In this document: piece after piece, positions 1 through 7,516 of the stretch
Layout of the letters: the number at the start of each line of letters is the position of its first letter
Position numbering within the stretch: position 1 is the first letter of the stretch
Source of the DNA: JBNKDD01 sp050288085
GTDB lineage: Bacteria > Chloroflexota > Anaerolineae > Aggregatilineales > UBA3940
Length of the DNA stretch: 11,277 nucleotides
Direction: 5' to 3'
Assembly (NCBI GenBank): GCA_050288085.1
Contig: JBNKDD010000186.1
Location: forward strand, 1-11,277
Notes under the pieces: generated by a model
Database searches by the model: none
The model's input: only the letters and a program-made list of their open reading frames with translations
Told to the model about the DNA's origin: nothing
Position numbers and translations under genes: made by a program

Positions 1-1
1 G

Positions 2-1534
2 GGCGGCGGCGAATACGATCACCTGACCGGACATGAACCGGCCCTGACGGGCGAAGCGGCTATCCTCCACCTGCTCAATTTATTGACCCACTCGGAGCCG
101 GAAGTCAGGCTCAAGGCGGCGATTGAACTCAGCAGCCTGGGCGATCAACGCGCCTTCGATATTCTGTATGATGCCCTTCAGGACGATAATCCAGCCACGC
201 GAAAACGGGCCGTCATGGCTCTGGGACACATCGACGACCGCCGCGCGATTGACACGCTGTTCGAAACTCTGCATTCTGACAGCAGCCTGGATGTCCAGAA
301 AGAAGCGGCCCTATCACTGGGGCGGCTCGGCAATCCGGCCACAGTCCCCGCTCTGAACGATGCCTTCAGGACTGCACCGCGCGTCAGCGAAGTAATTGGT
401 CAGGCGCTTCACCTGATCGGGCAAAAGCACCCGGAGGCCATCCAACCGGTGATCGATGGCTATGCGGAACAATTGCGGACAGGTAATAACTTTGCCAGGA
501 GCCAGGCTGTCTACCGGTTGATGTACATTAATCTTCCTGCCGCCGTGTCAGTATTGGCTGAAGCCTTAAACGACCCTGTCTTTGATGGCGATTTTCAACA
601 CCTGGTAATCGAAGTGCTCAAGAGGATGCGGGCCAAACAGGCATCACCTGCCCTGGAGCAAATGCTGATTACGGCCCGTGGTTACCCCCGGATTCGGGCG
701 GTGAGTGCGCTCAAGGTGCTCAGAGATCGGAGTGCGATTCCTCGCCTAGTCAACCTGCTCGATCACCCGGATTGGAAGGTGCGCCGCTATGCTGCCCATA
801 TCCTCGGTATCCGCAAAGCTCGCACCGCCATCCCCCGGCTGATCGAACTGCTCGACGACGGACGCGCCCAGGTACGGGCTGAAGCTGCTATTGCCCTGGG
901 CCGGTTGGATGTGGTTGAGGCTGTTGACCGGATCATAGCCCTGTTAGATGACCGGGTGGAGAAAGTGCGGCTGGCCGCCATCTACGCCCTGGGCAGGATT
1001 GGCCGCCCTGACCGGGCTGTTGATGCCCTGCTTGATTTGCTTGATTGTGAGGAGAGCCGGGGTAAATTGGCAGTGGTCAGGGCACTGGGGCTGGCCCGGA
1101 ATCCACGGGCAGTTGATCGATTGATCCCGCTGCTCAAGGACAGCACTCCGTATGTCTCCACAATGACTGTCAAAGCGCTGGGGCAAATTGGCGATCCGCG
1201 GGCGGTCCCCGCTTTGCTGGCGCAGATGGGTGAGCCTGAAGACTGGCCCGAGCTGTCTCCAACTTACCCTTTTAATTTTAGTAACATTGTGGAAGCGCTG
1301 GGACGGATCGGCAGCCTTGAGGCCATCCCAACCTTGATGCAGTTTGCCGATCATCCATCGGACACCATCAGCAACTGGGCAATCCATGCCTTAGCGATTA
1401 TGAGAAAACCGGAAGCCAAAGCCGCATTGAGGAAGATAATAGAAGGCGATAATCTGTCAGCCCGCACCATTGCCGTCGGACACCTTGAACGGCTTGAAAG
1501 ACTGGAAGCAGAATCAACCCGTGATGAACCGTAG
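2..1534 (+). CDS. HEAT-repeat protein 1 (PBS-lyase type), 5' end cut by window
   Basis: The frame is open from the first complete codon (base 2), giving at least 510 residues. It is built of roughly 31-residue HEAT units of the form VRxxAAxALGxIGDxRAVxxLIxLL, the PBS-lyase HEAT-like type, which stack into an alpha-solenoid and usually serve as protein-binding scaffolds. A TTG at 83 lies in frame but is not the start, because codons 2-82 already align with the N-terminus of the third HEAT protein (GGEYDHLTGHEPALTGEAA against GGEASRQITGREPGLTGDAA). About 13-15 codons are therefore missing. Two landmarks recur in all three paralogues: KHPEAIQPVID near 425-455 and HPDWKVRRYAAHILG near 766-810. 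A non-HEAT insertion (ELSPTYPFNFSNIVEALG) lies near 1250-1300. No catalytic residues or membrane segments are visible. It is probably cytosolic, and its partner is unknown. Confidence 0.88.
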   Translation, partial: GGGEYDHLTGHEPALTGEAAILHLLNLLTHSEPEVRLKAAIELSSLGDQRAFDILYDALQDDNPATRKRAVMALGHIDDRRAIDTLFETLHSDSSLDVQKEAALSLGRLGNPATVPALNDAFRTAPRVSEVIGQALHLIGQKHPEAIQPVIDGYAEQLRTGNNFARSQAVYRLMYINLPAAVSVLAEALNDPVFDGDFQHLVIEVLKRMRAKQASPALEQMLITARGYPRIRAVSALKVLRDRSAIPRLVNLLDHPDWKVRRYAAHILGIRKARTAIPRLIELLDDGRAQVRAEAAIALGRLDVVEAVDRIIALLDDRVEKVRLAAIYALGRIGRPDRAVDALLDLLDCEESRGKLAVVRALGLARNPRAVDRLIPLLKDSTPYVSTMTVKALGQIGDPRAVPALLAQMGEPEDWPELSPTYPFNFSNIVEALGRIGSLEAIPTLMQFADHPSDTISNWAIHALAIMRKPEAKAALRKIIEGDNLSARTIAVGHLERLERLEAESTRDEP

Positions 1535-1541
1535 ATCAAAC

Positions 1542-1575
1542 ACGACCACCAGAGCATCCCCGGTGGTCGTTCTTA
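1542..1575 (+). terminator. Probable intrinsic terminator after HEAT gene 1
   Basis: A perfect 9-bp stem, ACGACCACC (1542-1550) and GGTGGTCGT (1562-1570), with an 11-nt loop begins 7 nt after the TAG stop. Only TCTTAT follows, so the U-tract is weak. The position directly after the gene supports a terminator or 3'-end stabilising hairpin. Confidence 0.5.
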
Positions 1576-1604
1576 TAGATTAACCGAAACGAAAATGATG
1601 CAGT

Positions 1605-1633
1605 GTAGGGGCGAGACATGTCTCGCCACGCCC
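1605..1633. repeat. GTAGGGG palindromic repeat, copy 1
   Basis: GTAGGGGCGAG leads into the perfect 18-bp palindrome GGCGAGACATGTCTCGCC at 1610-1627, followed by ACGCCC. It lies between the converging HEAT gene 1 and MFS gene, 4 bases before the MFS stop codon read on the minus strand. It belongs with the copies at 2946, 7517 and 11237. It may help end transcription from either side, but no clear T-run is present. Confidence 0.7.
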
Positions 1634-1636
1634 ATC

Positions 1637-2908
1637 TTAAACCGCATCAGCCACAGCCACGCTGCCGACCTGCGCCGTACCCTCAGCTTCCATGTTTCTC
1701 AATGTGGGCACAAACAGCCCGCCAATGCCCACGATCAATGAGGCGATCCCGCCGAACACAAACCACGACAGCACACCGAAAGTATCGACCACCGGGCCGC
1801 TAATCGCCAGGCCAATGGGGACAATCAGGGAGCCGCCCGCCATCAAAATCGTGAAGACACGTCCCTGCTTATCGGCGGGGACAACGACTTGCAGCAGCGA
1901 AAAGATGATCCCGTTTGTGGTGGCGCTGCACGCACTGCTGAATAACAACCCGGCGATCCCCATCCACAGGTAAGCAGCAGGAGCCGCCGCGACGACCAGC
2001 AGCCCGATCCCCAGGCCGATGATCCCCAGCATCCCGGTCAGCATCTTGTCTTTGAAGCCGCCCCACACGCTGAGCGTCAGCCCCCCGGCGATCATGCCGA
2101 GCGCAAATGTTGCTTCCAGCCAGGCCAGTTGTAAGGCCCCGCCGCCGAAGTGATCGGTAGCCAGCAGGGGCAGCATGGTGATACCGGGCAGGATCAGGAA
2201 GTTGAGTAGCATTGACAGGAACATCACCAGCCGCAGCCCTTTCCAGTTCCAGATAAAGCTGATGCCTACTCGCATATCGGCCCACACACCGGCCAGACCA
2301 CCTTCACCGGTCATATCGCGATCCGGTTGGGGAATCGGGATGAACAGCAGCGGCGCGACGGCTATCGCGGCGGTCACTATATCAATACCGAGGATGCCCT
2401 GCATCGGCAGCACTTCCAGCAGGAGCGCACCGAGCGGCGGTGCTGCGATCATCATCGCCCCGTTGAGGAGCTGGTTCAGCCCATTGATGCGCGGTAGTTG
2501 TTCTTCAGGAACCATCAGCGAGGTGGATGCCTGCATCGCTGCCCAGTGGAAACCCTCGGCGGTCGCCCGGATAAACATCACCACGTAAATCTGCCAGATG
2601 TCCACCGATCCCATGAAGAACAGGACGGCCAATATCAGCGTATTCAGGGCGATGATGCTGTCTGCCACGATCATCACCACCCGCCGATTCCAGCGGTCGA
2701 TCAGTGCCCCCTCGAACGGCCCCAACACCACCTGCGGGAGAGTGCTCATCAACGAGGCTATCGCCAGCACTACCGCCGATCCGGTCAGTTTAGTCAGGTA
2801 CCAGACCAGTGCAAAGCTGACCAGTTGACTCCCCAATAACGACACCGCCTGAACCGACCAGATAAAATAAAACTTGCCCAGTGATTGTGACGTTTTTTCC
2901 GTTGCCAT
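1637..2908 (-). CDS. MFS-family exporter (macrolide-efflux / MFS_3-like)
   Basis: A 423-residue, very hydrophobic protein with about 12 membrane segments in two halves joined by a central hydrophilic loop (near residues 205-220), the standard major facilitator fold. The signature between helices 2 and 3 is clear: GALIDRWNRR near residues 67-76, matching the GxLxDRxxRR consensus of proton-coupled exporters. The N-terminal FYFIWSVQAVSLLGSQLVSF is typical of the Mef/enterobactin-exporter-like MFS_3 group. It probably expels a hydrophobic drug or metabolite across the inner membrane; the substrate cannot be read from sequence. The ATG at 2908 was chosen because family members start shortly before the first helix. 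Its GAAGG is only 2 nt away, so starts at TTG 2917 or TTG 2938 remain possible. It is the last gene of the tetR-CPBP-MFS cassette, 100 nt after the CPBP gene, with a palindromic repeat in the gap. Confidence 0.9.
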   Translation of the reverse strand: MATEKTSQSLGKFYFIWSVQAVSLLGSQLVSFALVWYLTKLTGSAVVLAIASLMSTLPQVVLGPFEGALIDRWNRRVVMIVADSIIALNTLILAVLFFMGSVDIWQIYVVMFIRATAEGFHWAAMQASTSLMVPEEQLPRINGLNQLLNGAMMIAAPPLGALLLEVLPMQGILGIDIVTAAIAVAPLLFIPIPQPDRDMTGEGGLAGVWADMRVGISFIWNWKGLRLVMFLSMLLNFLILPGITMLPLLATDHFGGGALQLAWLEATFALGMIAGGLTLSVWGGFKDKMLTGMLGIIGLGIGLLVVAAAPAAYLWMGIAGLLFSSACSATTNGIIFSLLQVVVPADKQGRVFTILMAGGSLIVPIGLAISGPVVDTFGVLSWFVFGGIASLIVGIGGLFVPTLRNMEAEGTAQVGSVAVADAV

Positions 2909-2945
2909 TGCCTTCAAATGCCTCACATTACAAAACAATCCGGTT

Positions 2946-2988
2946 GTAGGGGCGAGATACCCAAACCTATGGTTTGCCTCGCCCCTAC
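2946..2988. repeat. GTAGGGG palindromic repeat, copy 2
   Basis: An 11-bp perfect inverted repeat, GTAGGGGCGAG (2946-2956) and CTCGCCCCTAC (2978-2988), encloses a second 6-bp stem, CAAACC (2962-2967) and GGTTTG (2971-2976), with loop TAT. The result is a two-tier hairpin in the gap between the CPBP and MFS genes. In the transcript it could reduce read-through or protect upstream mRNA, making MFS expression lower than that of the first two genes; that is inference. Confidence 0.8.
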
Positions 2989-3008
2989 CGGAAATTTATG
3001 GATAGACA

Positions 3009-3869
3009 CTACGCCGCCGCAGCCGCCCAATTGAGCCGGGGCAGTTCCTTCTCCCGCATGAATGACTTCGCACCCCAGACCGCCGTTATCACGACAGCCG
3101 CGACCACCCACAGACCGATGAAGATCGTATCTGCCGTCTCGGTCAGGGCGATCATCTCACCCATGATGTTGACCATCGAGTGGAACAGGATCACCGCCAG
3201 CGTACTGCGGTTTGTATTGTTGTAAATCCACGAGAAGGGGATGCTCAAAGGCAGTACCCCGAACAGGAACAGCCAGAATGTCAGCGTGCCAACCCCCAGG
3301 CCAGCCTGATAGGTATCTGCTACAAAAAACAGGGGCAGGTGCCACAATGACCAGACCACACCAACAATCAGGCTGGACACCAGCGCGTTGTGCCGCTCTT
3401 GCAGCCGATCCAGCACAAACCCGCGCCAGCCCAGCTCCTCGACGAACGGGATCAGCGAGGCAAACAGGATCGAGGGGATCACCGACAGGGGATCCGGGAT
3501 GATGTTCAGGGCCGCTTCTCCCCAGGTTGCGCCGCTTCCGCCGGTCATGATGTCGAGCACTACAGCCAATCCATTGATGGCAGGGACGAACAGGAGAATG
3601 ACCAGGTACCACTTGAAGGGTATCCGCCTGAAGCTGATCACCCGCTTCCAGTAATCCTGTTTCCCTTCTTTGCTCTGGGTGAGATAGGTAAACACCAGGT
3701 CGATCACCATCGGCCCCATCACACCGAGCAGGAGCAGGCCCATTCCCAGGCCGCTGTTCATACTTAACCTCAGCGCGACCACGATCCCCCAGATCGCCCA
3801 GGTCCAGACATAAGTAGCCGCGAAGTAAACCCACGGATTATTCATTGCTGTTTTTGTTTTTTCGTTCAT
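3009..3869 (-). CDS. CPBP-family intramembrane protease (CAAX protease/Abi)
   Basis: A 286-residue polytopic membrane protein with the three CPBP/Abi (Rce1-like) motifs intact. These are EELGWRG at residues 144-150 (EExxWRG), WSLWH at 173-177 (the FxxxH motif with Trp for Phe), and HSMVN at 230-234 (HxxxN). The Glu and His residues form the active site of the glutamate-type intramembrane endopeptidases. Bacterial members are linked to membrane-protein processing, bacteriocin self-immunity and stress, but the substrate here is unknown. The ATG at 3869 has AGGAGA 7 nt upstream, which supports this start. It lies 26 nt after tetR and precedes the MFS exporter, so all three genes are probably cotranscribed under TetR control. 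Confidence 0.92.
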   Translation of the reverse strand: MNEKTKTAMNNPWVYFAATYVWTWAIWGIVVALRLSMNSGLGMGLLLLGVMGPMVIDLVFTYLTQSKEGKQDYWKRVISFRRIPFKWYLVILLFVPAINGLAVVLDIMTGGSGATWGEAALNIIPDPLSVIPSILFASLIPFVEELGWRGFVLDRLQERHNALVSSLIVGVVWSLWHLPLFFVADTYQAGLGVGTLTFWLFLFGVLPLSIPFSWIYNNTNRSTLAVILFHSMVNIMGEMIALTETADTIFIGLWVVAAVVITAVWGAKSFMREKELPRLNWAAAAA

Positions 3870-3895
3870 GGTTAGTTCTCCTAAAACAAGTACGT

Positions 3896-4519
3896 TTACG
3901 ATAGTTGTTCCAATAGAAAGTCGAATGTTCCCGGTGCGGCGTGCAATTGGGCTTCAACCATTTCCGGGAAGGCCATTGCCCGCCGTACCAGGTCTTCTTG
4001 TTCCCAGGGGAAGATGCCCATATCGGTCAAGAATTGGATACCCGCCAGCAGAAACTCTGCACTTTCTAACGGGTGATCGGTCTGGAAGATTCCTTCTTCG
4101 CATCCTTGCTCGATCACCTGTGCATAGAGTGGGGCCATCTTCGAAATTGTGACGGCTAACTGGCGGGTATGCATCCCCACATTGCCGGGCCGGTGCAGAT
4201 GTTCAAGAATTTCATGATGGCTGTCGGCCACGCTCCGGGCAGTGACCAATGCGCGGAACTTTTCCAGGGCGTTACCGGTTGATTGATCAAGCTGTGCCTG
4301 TCGATAAGCGATGTCTTCGTTGACAATGTTCTCCACGACCGCTTCGAGCAGGGCTTCCTTTGAGTCGAAGTAGTGGTAAATCGTCCCTTTGGCAATCCCT
4401 AGCATCTCCATGACATCACGCATGGTGGCTTTGTCATATTCCTTTGTCAGGAAAAGCTCACGGGCCGCTGCGATGATCTCCTGTCGTCGCTCTTCTGGGT
4501 CTTTAACTACTCTAGGCAT
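3896..4519 (-). CDS. TetR/AcrR-family transcriptional regulator
   Basis: A 207-residue regulator. The N-terminal TetR_N domain spans about residues 10-58, with the helix-turn-helix near 32-51 (TMRDVMEMLGIAKGTIYHYF), the standard family signature. The remaining helical part is the ligand-binding and dimerisation domain and has no specific recognisable family. The frame stays open to 4597, but the ATG at 4519 is preferred: it has GGAGGT 4 nt upstream, places MPRVVKDPEERR directly before the HTH domain, and lies downstream of the promoter. It is the first gene of the tetR-CPBP-MFS cassette and probably represses its own transcription through the inverted repeat at 4565-4585, with release by an unknown small molecule exported by the MFS protein. 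Confidence 0.95.
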   Translation of the reverse strand: MPRVVKDPEERRQEIIAAARELFLTKEYDKATMRDVMEMLGIAKGTIYHYFDSKEALLEAVVENIVNEDIAYRQAQLDQSTGNALEKFRALVTARSVADSHHEILEHLHRPGNVGMHTRQLAVTISKMAPLYAQVIEQGCEEGIFQTDHPLESAEFLLAGIQFLTDMGIFPWEQEDLVRRAMAFPEMVEAQLHAAPGTFDFLLEQLS

Positions 4520-4555
4520 CTTTACCTCCACTTGATATGAACTAGTTCCACAAGT

Positions 4556-4584
4556 ATTATACCAATTGACCGACCGTCGGTCAA
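4556..4584 (-). promoter_or_regulatory. sigma70 promoter of the tetR-CPBP-MFS operon
   Basis: Read on the minus strand, TTGACC (4579-4584) and TATAAT (4556-4561) are separated by exactly 17 bp. This is one of the best sigma70-type promoters in the window and sits 36 nt before the tetR ATG. The -35 box lies inside the operator-like palindrome. Confidence 0.9.
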
Positions 4585-4585
4585 T
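4565..4585. promoter_or_regulatory. Probable TetR operator (perfect inverted repeat)
   Basis: Two perfect 10-bp arms, ATTGACCGAC (4565-4574) and GTCGGTCAAT (4576-4585), flank a single central C. The palindrome covers the -35 box and most of the spacer of the tetR promoter, so a bound dimer would block RNA polymerase. Size and form match known TetR-family operators. Which protein binds it is inferred from its position. Confidence 0.88.
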
Positions 4586-4654
4586 AGCAATTTTCAAATT
4601 CGATATCGGGGAAACAAGACACCTCCCTTTGTGACATCCCTCGCCACAACTGCC

Positions 4655-4663
4655 TGCTATGAT
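4655..4663 (+). promoter_or_regulatory. Extended -10 promoter of HEAT gene 2
   Basis: TGCTATGAT is an extended -10 element (TGn plus TATGAT), 36 nt before the ATG at 4700. No -35 hexamer stands at 16-18 bp; TTGTGA at 4629 is too far. HEAT gene 3 has the same arrangement. It lies about 70 bp from the TetR operator, which is probably too far for simple repression. Confidence 0.6.
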
Positions 4664-4699
4664 GGCGGCACGAGAGAGATAAGGAGGGAGGGTATCAGT

Positions 4700-6157
4700 A
4701 TGAACAATCAGCCAATGACAACTGGCGATGAGCCATCATTGAGCCAGCCCACCGACGATCAACAGGAGCCGGGTCTGGATATTGAGGCTGCACTGGTCAA
4801 GGCCGTTCACCATCAAGATACCGAAATCCGATACCGTGCATTTGAGCAGCTGGCAGCAATCGGCAGCGAACGGGCCGTCGATCTGTTAGAGCAGGCCGCC
4901 AACGATCCAAACGTCTATGTCCGAATGCATGCCATCAAGGCACTGGGGATCACGCAGTCAGAGCGGGCGGTGGACATCCTGCTTCACAAATTCCAGGCAG
5001 AGGCAGACTACCAGGCACGGGGGCAGGTCATCAAGGCATTGGGCAAAACCGGCAGTGAACGGGCCGTTGATCCCCTGATCCAGCACATTCAATCAGATGC
5101 AACGGTGTGGGAGCGGAACTGTGCAGTGGATTCACTGGGGCAAATCGGGTCGCCACGGGCGGTGGCAGCGTTGGTCCAGGCTCTTTACGATCATAACAGT
5201 ATCCGCCGATCGGTTGGGCTCGCTCTCCGCCAGATTGGAGAAAATCATCCTGACGCGATTCAGCCGGTCATTGACCAATTCATGAAGATTTTATCCGGCC
5301 CGCCAGGGGAAGATCGGAGCCGGGCGATCCACATTCTTGCAGATGTCCGCCCCGCCGGATTGGCGACCCATCTGCTCGAAGCGCTGAAAGACCCCGACCG
5401 GCCTCCACAACAGCGCATCGCCGCAGTATTGACCCTCAGAACGATGGGAGATAAGCAGTTTACAAAACCCATGTTGGAACTGCTGCCAATCGTTCAGGAT
5501 GGGCGGCTGCGTTATTGGATAGAGAAAACACTCTCGGATATCCGGGTGCGTGAAGATATCCCTGCTGTTGTTGACCTGCTCAAACACGAGGATTGGCAGA
5601 TTCGCCGGTCGGCAGTCAGGATATTAGGCCGCCGTGATGCACGGTCAGCCGTGCCGCACATCATCAAATTGCTGGAAGAAGATCGTGCTCCGCTGCGCAA
5701 AGCGGCGGCGGATGCATTAGGCAAACTATACCGGGCTGAAAGTGTTTCCCAGGCGGTTGGGCCGCTGATCCATACACTGGATGATCGGGGAAAGACGGTT
5801 CGTGCAGCGGCGGCCCGTGCCCTGGGTCGTATGCACCAGGCCGACAATATCTCCCAGGCCGTTGAGCCGCTGATCGATGCATTAAGCGATCCGGCGGATA
5901 TCGTTCGCGAGGCGGCTTCTTTTGCCCTGGGGCGTATGCGCAGTCCGGGTGTGGTTCCGGTTGTGGAGCAATCCCTGGTAGCCTTCTTGCAGAACAGCGA
6001 TGACGTTTATGAGCGGCGGGCGGCAATCGATGCTTTGTACTGGCTCCGATTTTATCTTCCCAATCACTCTGGGAATCTAATATCGATTCTTCAAGCTGCC
6101 TTATATGACCCGGACTCTTATATTGCCCAAACTGCCCGTGCCATCCTTTATCATTGA
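4700..6157 (+). CDS. HEAT-repeat protein 2 (PBS-lyase type)
   Basis: A 485-residue protein made of repeated helical hairpins with the signature SERAVDxLxxAxxDxxxxVRxxAxxALGxxGS, i.e. PBS-lyase HEAT-like repeats forming an alpha-solenoid scaffold. The ATG at 4700 is chosen over an in-frame GTG at 4631: it has a very strong AAGGAGGGAGG (4681-4691) 8 nt upstream, lies after the promoter, and gives an N-terminus (NNQPMTTGDEPSL) matching that of HEAT protein 3 (SSKPITTGNEPSL). The first 25 residues or so are polar and probably disordered. The shared landmarks are NHPDAIQPVID near 5245-5275 and HEDWQIRRSAVRILG near 5585-5630. There is no signal peptide or enzymatic motif. It may be cotranscribed with HEAT gene 3, which starts 69 nt after its stop. 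Confidence 0.93.
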   Translation: MNNQPMTTGDEPSLSQPTDDQQEPGLDIEAALVKAVHHQDTEIRYRAFEQLAAIGSERAVDLLEQAANDPNVYVRMHAIKALGITQSERAVDILLHKFQAEADYQARGQVIKALGKTGSERAVDPLIQHIQSDATVWERNCAVDSLGQIGSPRAVAALVQALYDHNSIRRSVGLALRQIGENHPDAIQPVIDQFMKILSGPPGEDRSRAIHILADVRPAGLATHLLEALKDPDRPPQQRIAAVLTLRTMGDKQFTKPMLELLPIVQDGRLRYWIEKTLSDIRVREDIPAVVDLLKHEDWQIRRSAVRILGRRDARSAVPHIIKLLEEDRAPLRKAAADALGKLYRAESVSQAVGPLIHTLDDRGKTVRAAAARALGRMHQADNISQAVEPLIDALSDPADIVREAASFALGRMRSPGVVPVVEQSLVAFLQNSDDVYERRAAIDALYWLRFYLPNHSGNLISILQAALYDPDSYIAQTARAILYH

Positions 6158-6195
6158 TAATCAGGGATAATGCCGCTGCCCACTCTCCAAAATGA

Positions 6196-6204
6196 TGGTA
6201 TGAT
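6196..6204 (+). promoter_or_regulatory. Extended -10 promoter of HEAT gene 3
   Basis: TGGTATGAT matches the extended -10 consensus TGnTATAAT at all but one position. It lies 22 nt before the proposed TTG start and is almost identical to the element before HEAT gene 2. No -35 box is obvious. Its position shows that the upstream in-frame ATGs at 6170 and 6200 would fall before or at the promoter. Confidence 0.5.
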
Positions 6205-6226
6205 CACCGCCGATTGGAGAGAAAGA

Positions 6227-7495
6227 TTGAGCAGTAAACCTATAACTACCGGCAACGAACCATCCCTCGGCGGCGAGGCATCCCGACAGATCACCGGACG
6301 TGAACCCGGCCTTACCGGTGACGCCGCGCTGCTGCATTTGCTCGAAATGGTCAAGCATCCCGACCCGGACATCCGGCTCAAAGCGGCTTTTGCCCTGAGC
6401 AAGCGGGGGAACGGCCAGGCCGTTGACAGCCTGATCGAAGCGTTGGAGGATGACAGCTTCTCGATCCGGCGGCGGGCGGCATCAGCCCTGGGCAAGCTCG
6501 GCGATCAGCGGGCCGTTGATCCTCTGAGCAGCCTGATGCACTACGATGAAAACGGCAGCGTCCGGGCAGCGGCAACGGTGGCGATTGGGGAGATCGGCGA
6601 CCCGTCGGCGATTGAGGCCCTGACCTCCGCCCTGGAAAATGGCGACCGCCTGGACGTTCGTTACGCGGCAGGGCGAGCACTGCACACCATCTCTGAGCAG
6701 TACCCGGAAGCGATCCAGCCCCTGGTCGATGACCTGGTCGCCCGGTTGATCGACGGTGATTCCCGGCAGGCTTATAACATGCTGCAAATGATCAAGCCTC
6801 TGATCATCAACCCCCAACTGATCGCCATCATGAATAACCCAGCTCTACCTTCCCGGATCCGCTACTATGCGATCAACATATTGAAGGACATCGGCGCGAA
6901 GGAAATCACACCGCAGCTGTTGGAATTTCTCAACGGCGATGACCTTGAACTACGCCATGCCGCTACCCGTGCCCTGCGCATCCTCCGGGATCGGGGCGAT
7001 ATCCCTGATTTGTTAGCGATGCTCGATCACGCCAGTTGGCGGTCGCGCCGCGATGCCGCCGATATTCTCGGCAAGCGAAAGGTGCGGGCGGCAGTGCCAA
7101 AGCTCAATGAGATGCTGTCAGACAGTCAGGCTGAAGTGCGCCGGATAGCCGCCGAAGCGCTCGGTAATTTTGAATACGGTGACCAACTGCCGGAGTTGAT
7201 CGGTCAGGAGAGCATCCACACCTTAGCCGGTTTGCTGCATGATCCCGTTGTGCGGGTGCAGGAAGCCGCCGCCTATGCCCTGGGCCGGATCGGGCATCCT
7301 GATTCGGTTGAGGTGCTGCTGGCAATCGTCGAAGACCGGGATCACCGGGCACGTGGTGAAGCGATGCGGGCCCTATCCCGAATCTGGGAGCGGCGGCCCG
7401 AAGCGCTCAATGACATCCTGCCCCGGCTGCGCCCCCTCATCGAGGATAGCAACGGGCGAGTGTCCTGGTTTGCACGGCTGGTGTTCTCGCTCTGA
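6227..7495 (+). CDS. HEAT-repeat protein 3 (PBS-lyase type), TTG start
   Basis: A 422-residue HEAT-repeat solenoid, paralogue of the other two HEAT proteins. An in-frame ATG exists at 6170, but TTG at 6227 is the better start. It has GGAGAG (6216-6221) 5 nt upstream and lies just after an extended -10 element. It also makes the N-terminus (SSKPITTGNEPSL) begin at the same point as that of HEAT protein 2. The N-terminal tail carries two TGxEP motifs (TTGNEPSL, then ITGREPGLTGDAAL), and the second aligns with HEAT protein 1. Landmarks are YPEAIQPLVDDL near 6700-6735 and HASWRSRRDAADILGKRK near 7027-7082. The repeats are regular (about a dozen), with ALGKLGDQRAVDPL and YALGRIGHPDSVEVLL as good examples. 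No catalytic motif is seen; a scaffold or adaptor role is inferred. Confidence 0.92.
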   Translation: MSSKPITTGNEPSLGGEASRQITGREPGLTGDAALLHLLEMVKHPDPDIRLKAAFALSKRGNGQAVDSLIEALEDDSFSIRRRAASALGKLGDQRAVDPLSSLMHYDENGSVRAAATVAIGEIGDPSAIEALTSALENGDRLDVRYAAGRALHTISEQYPEAIQPLVDDLVARLIDGDSRQAYNMLQMIKPLIINPQLIAIMNNPALPSRIRYYAINILKDIGAKEITPQLLEFLNGDDLELRHAATRALRILRDRGDIPDLLAMLDHASWRSRRDAADILGKRKVRAAVPKLNEMLSDSQAEVRRIAAEALGNFEYGDQLPELIGQESIHTLAGLLHDPVVRVQEAAAYALGRIGHPDSVEVLLAIVEDRDHRARGEAMRALSRIWERRPEALNDILPRLRPLIEDSNGRVSWFARLVFSL

Positions 7496-7516
7496 TGGAA
7501 AATAACTCGATTTTTG

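Noticed and set aside
944..1387. 147-codon open frame on the minus strand inside HEAT gene 1
   Set aside because: It mirrors the repetitive GC-rich HEAT coding sequence, has no RBS, and its translation resembles no protein; the sense frame shows clear HEAT repeats.
2175..2588. 137-codon + strand open frame opposite the MFS gene
   Set aside because: Its translation is rich in Pro, Arg and Ser without domain features, as expected for the complement of a membrane-protein gene; the minus strand encodes a full MFS fold.
3157..3834. 225-codon minus-strand frame overlapping the CPBP gene
   Set aside because: It is a frame-shifted reading of the same strand; the other frame carries all three CPBP motifs and an RBS.
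6170..6226. ATG at 6170 as start of HEAT protein 3
   Set aside because: It lies before the extended -10 element and lacks an RBS; TTG 6227 has GGAGAG and aligns with the N-terminus of HEAT protein 2.
2..7495. Phycobilisome lyase (CpcE/CpcF) function for the HEAT proteins
   Set aside because: The repeat type has that family name, but no phycobiliprotein or pigment gene is nearby, and such repeats occur in many unrelated scaffold proteins.
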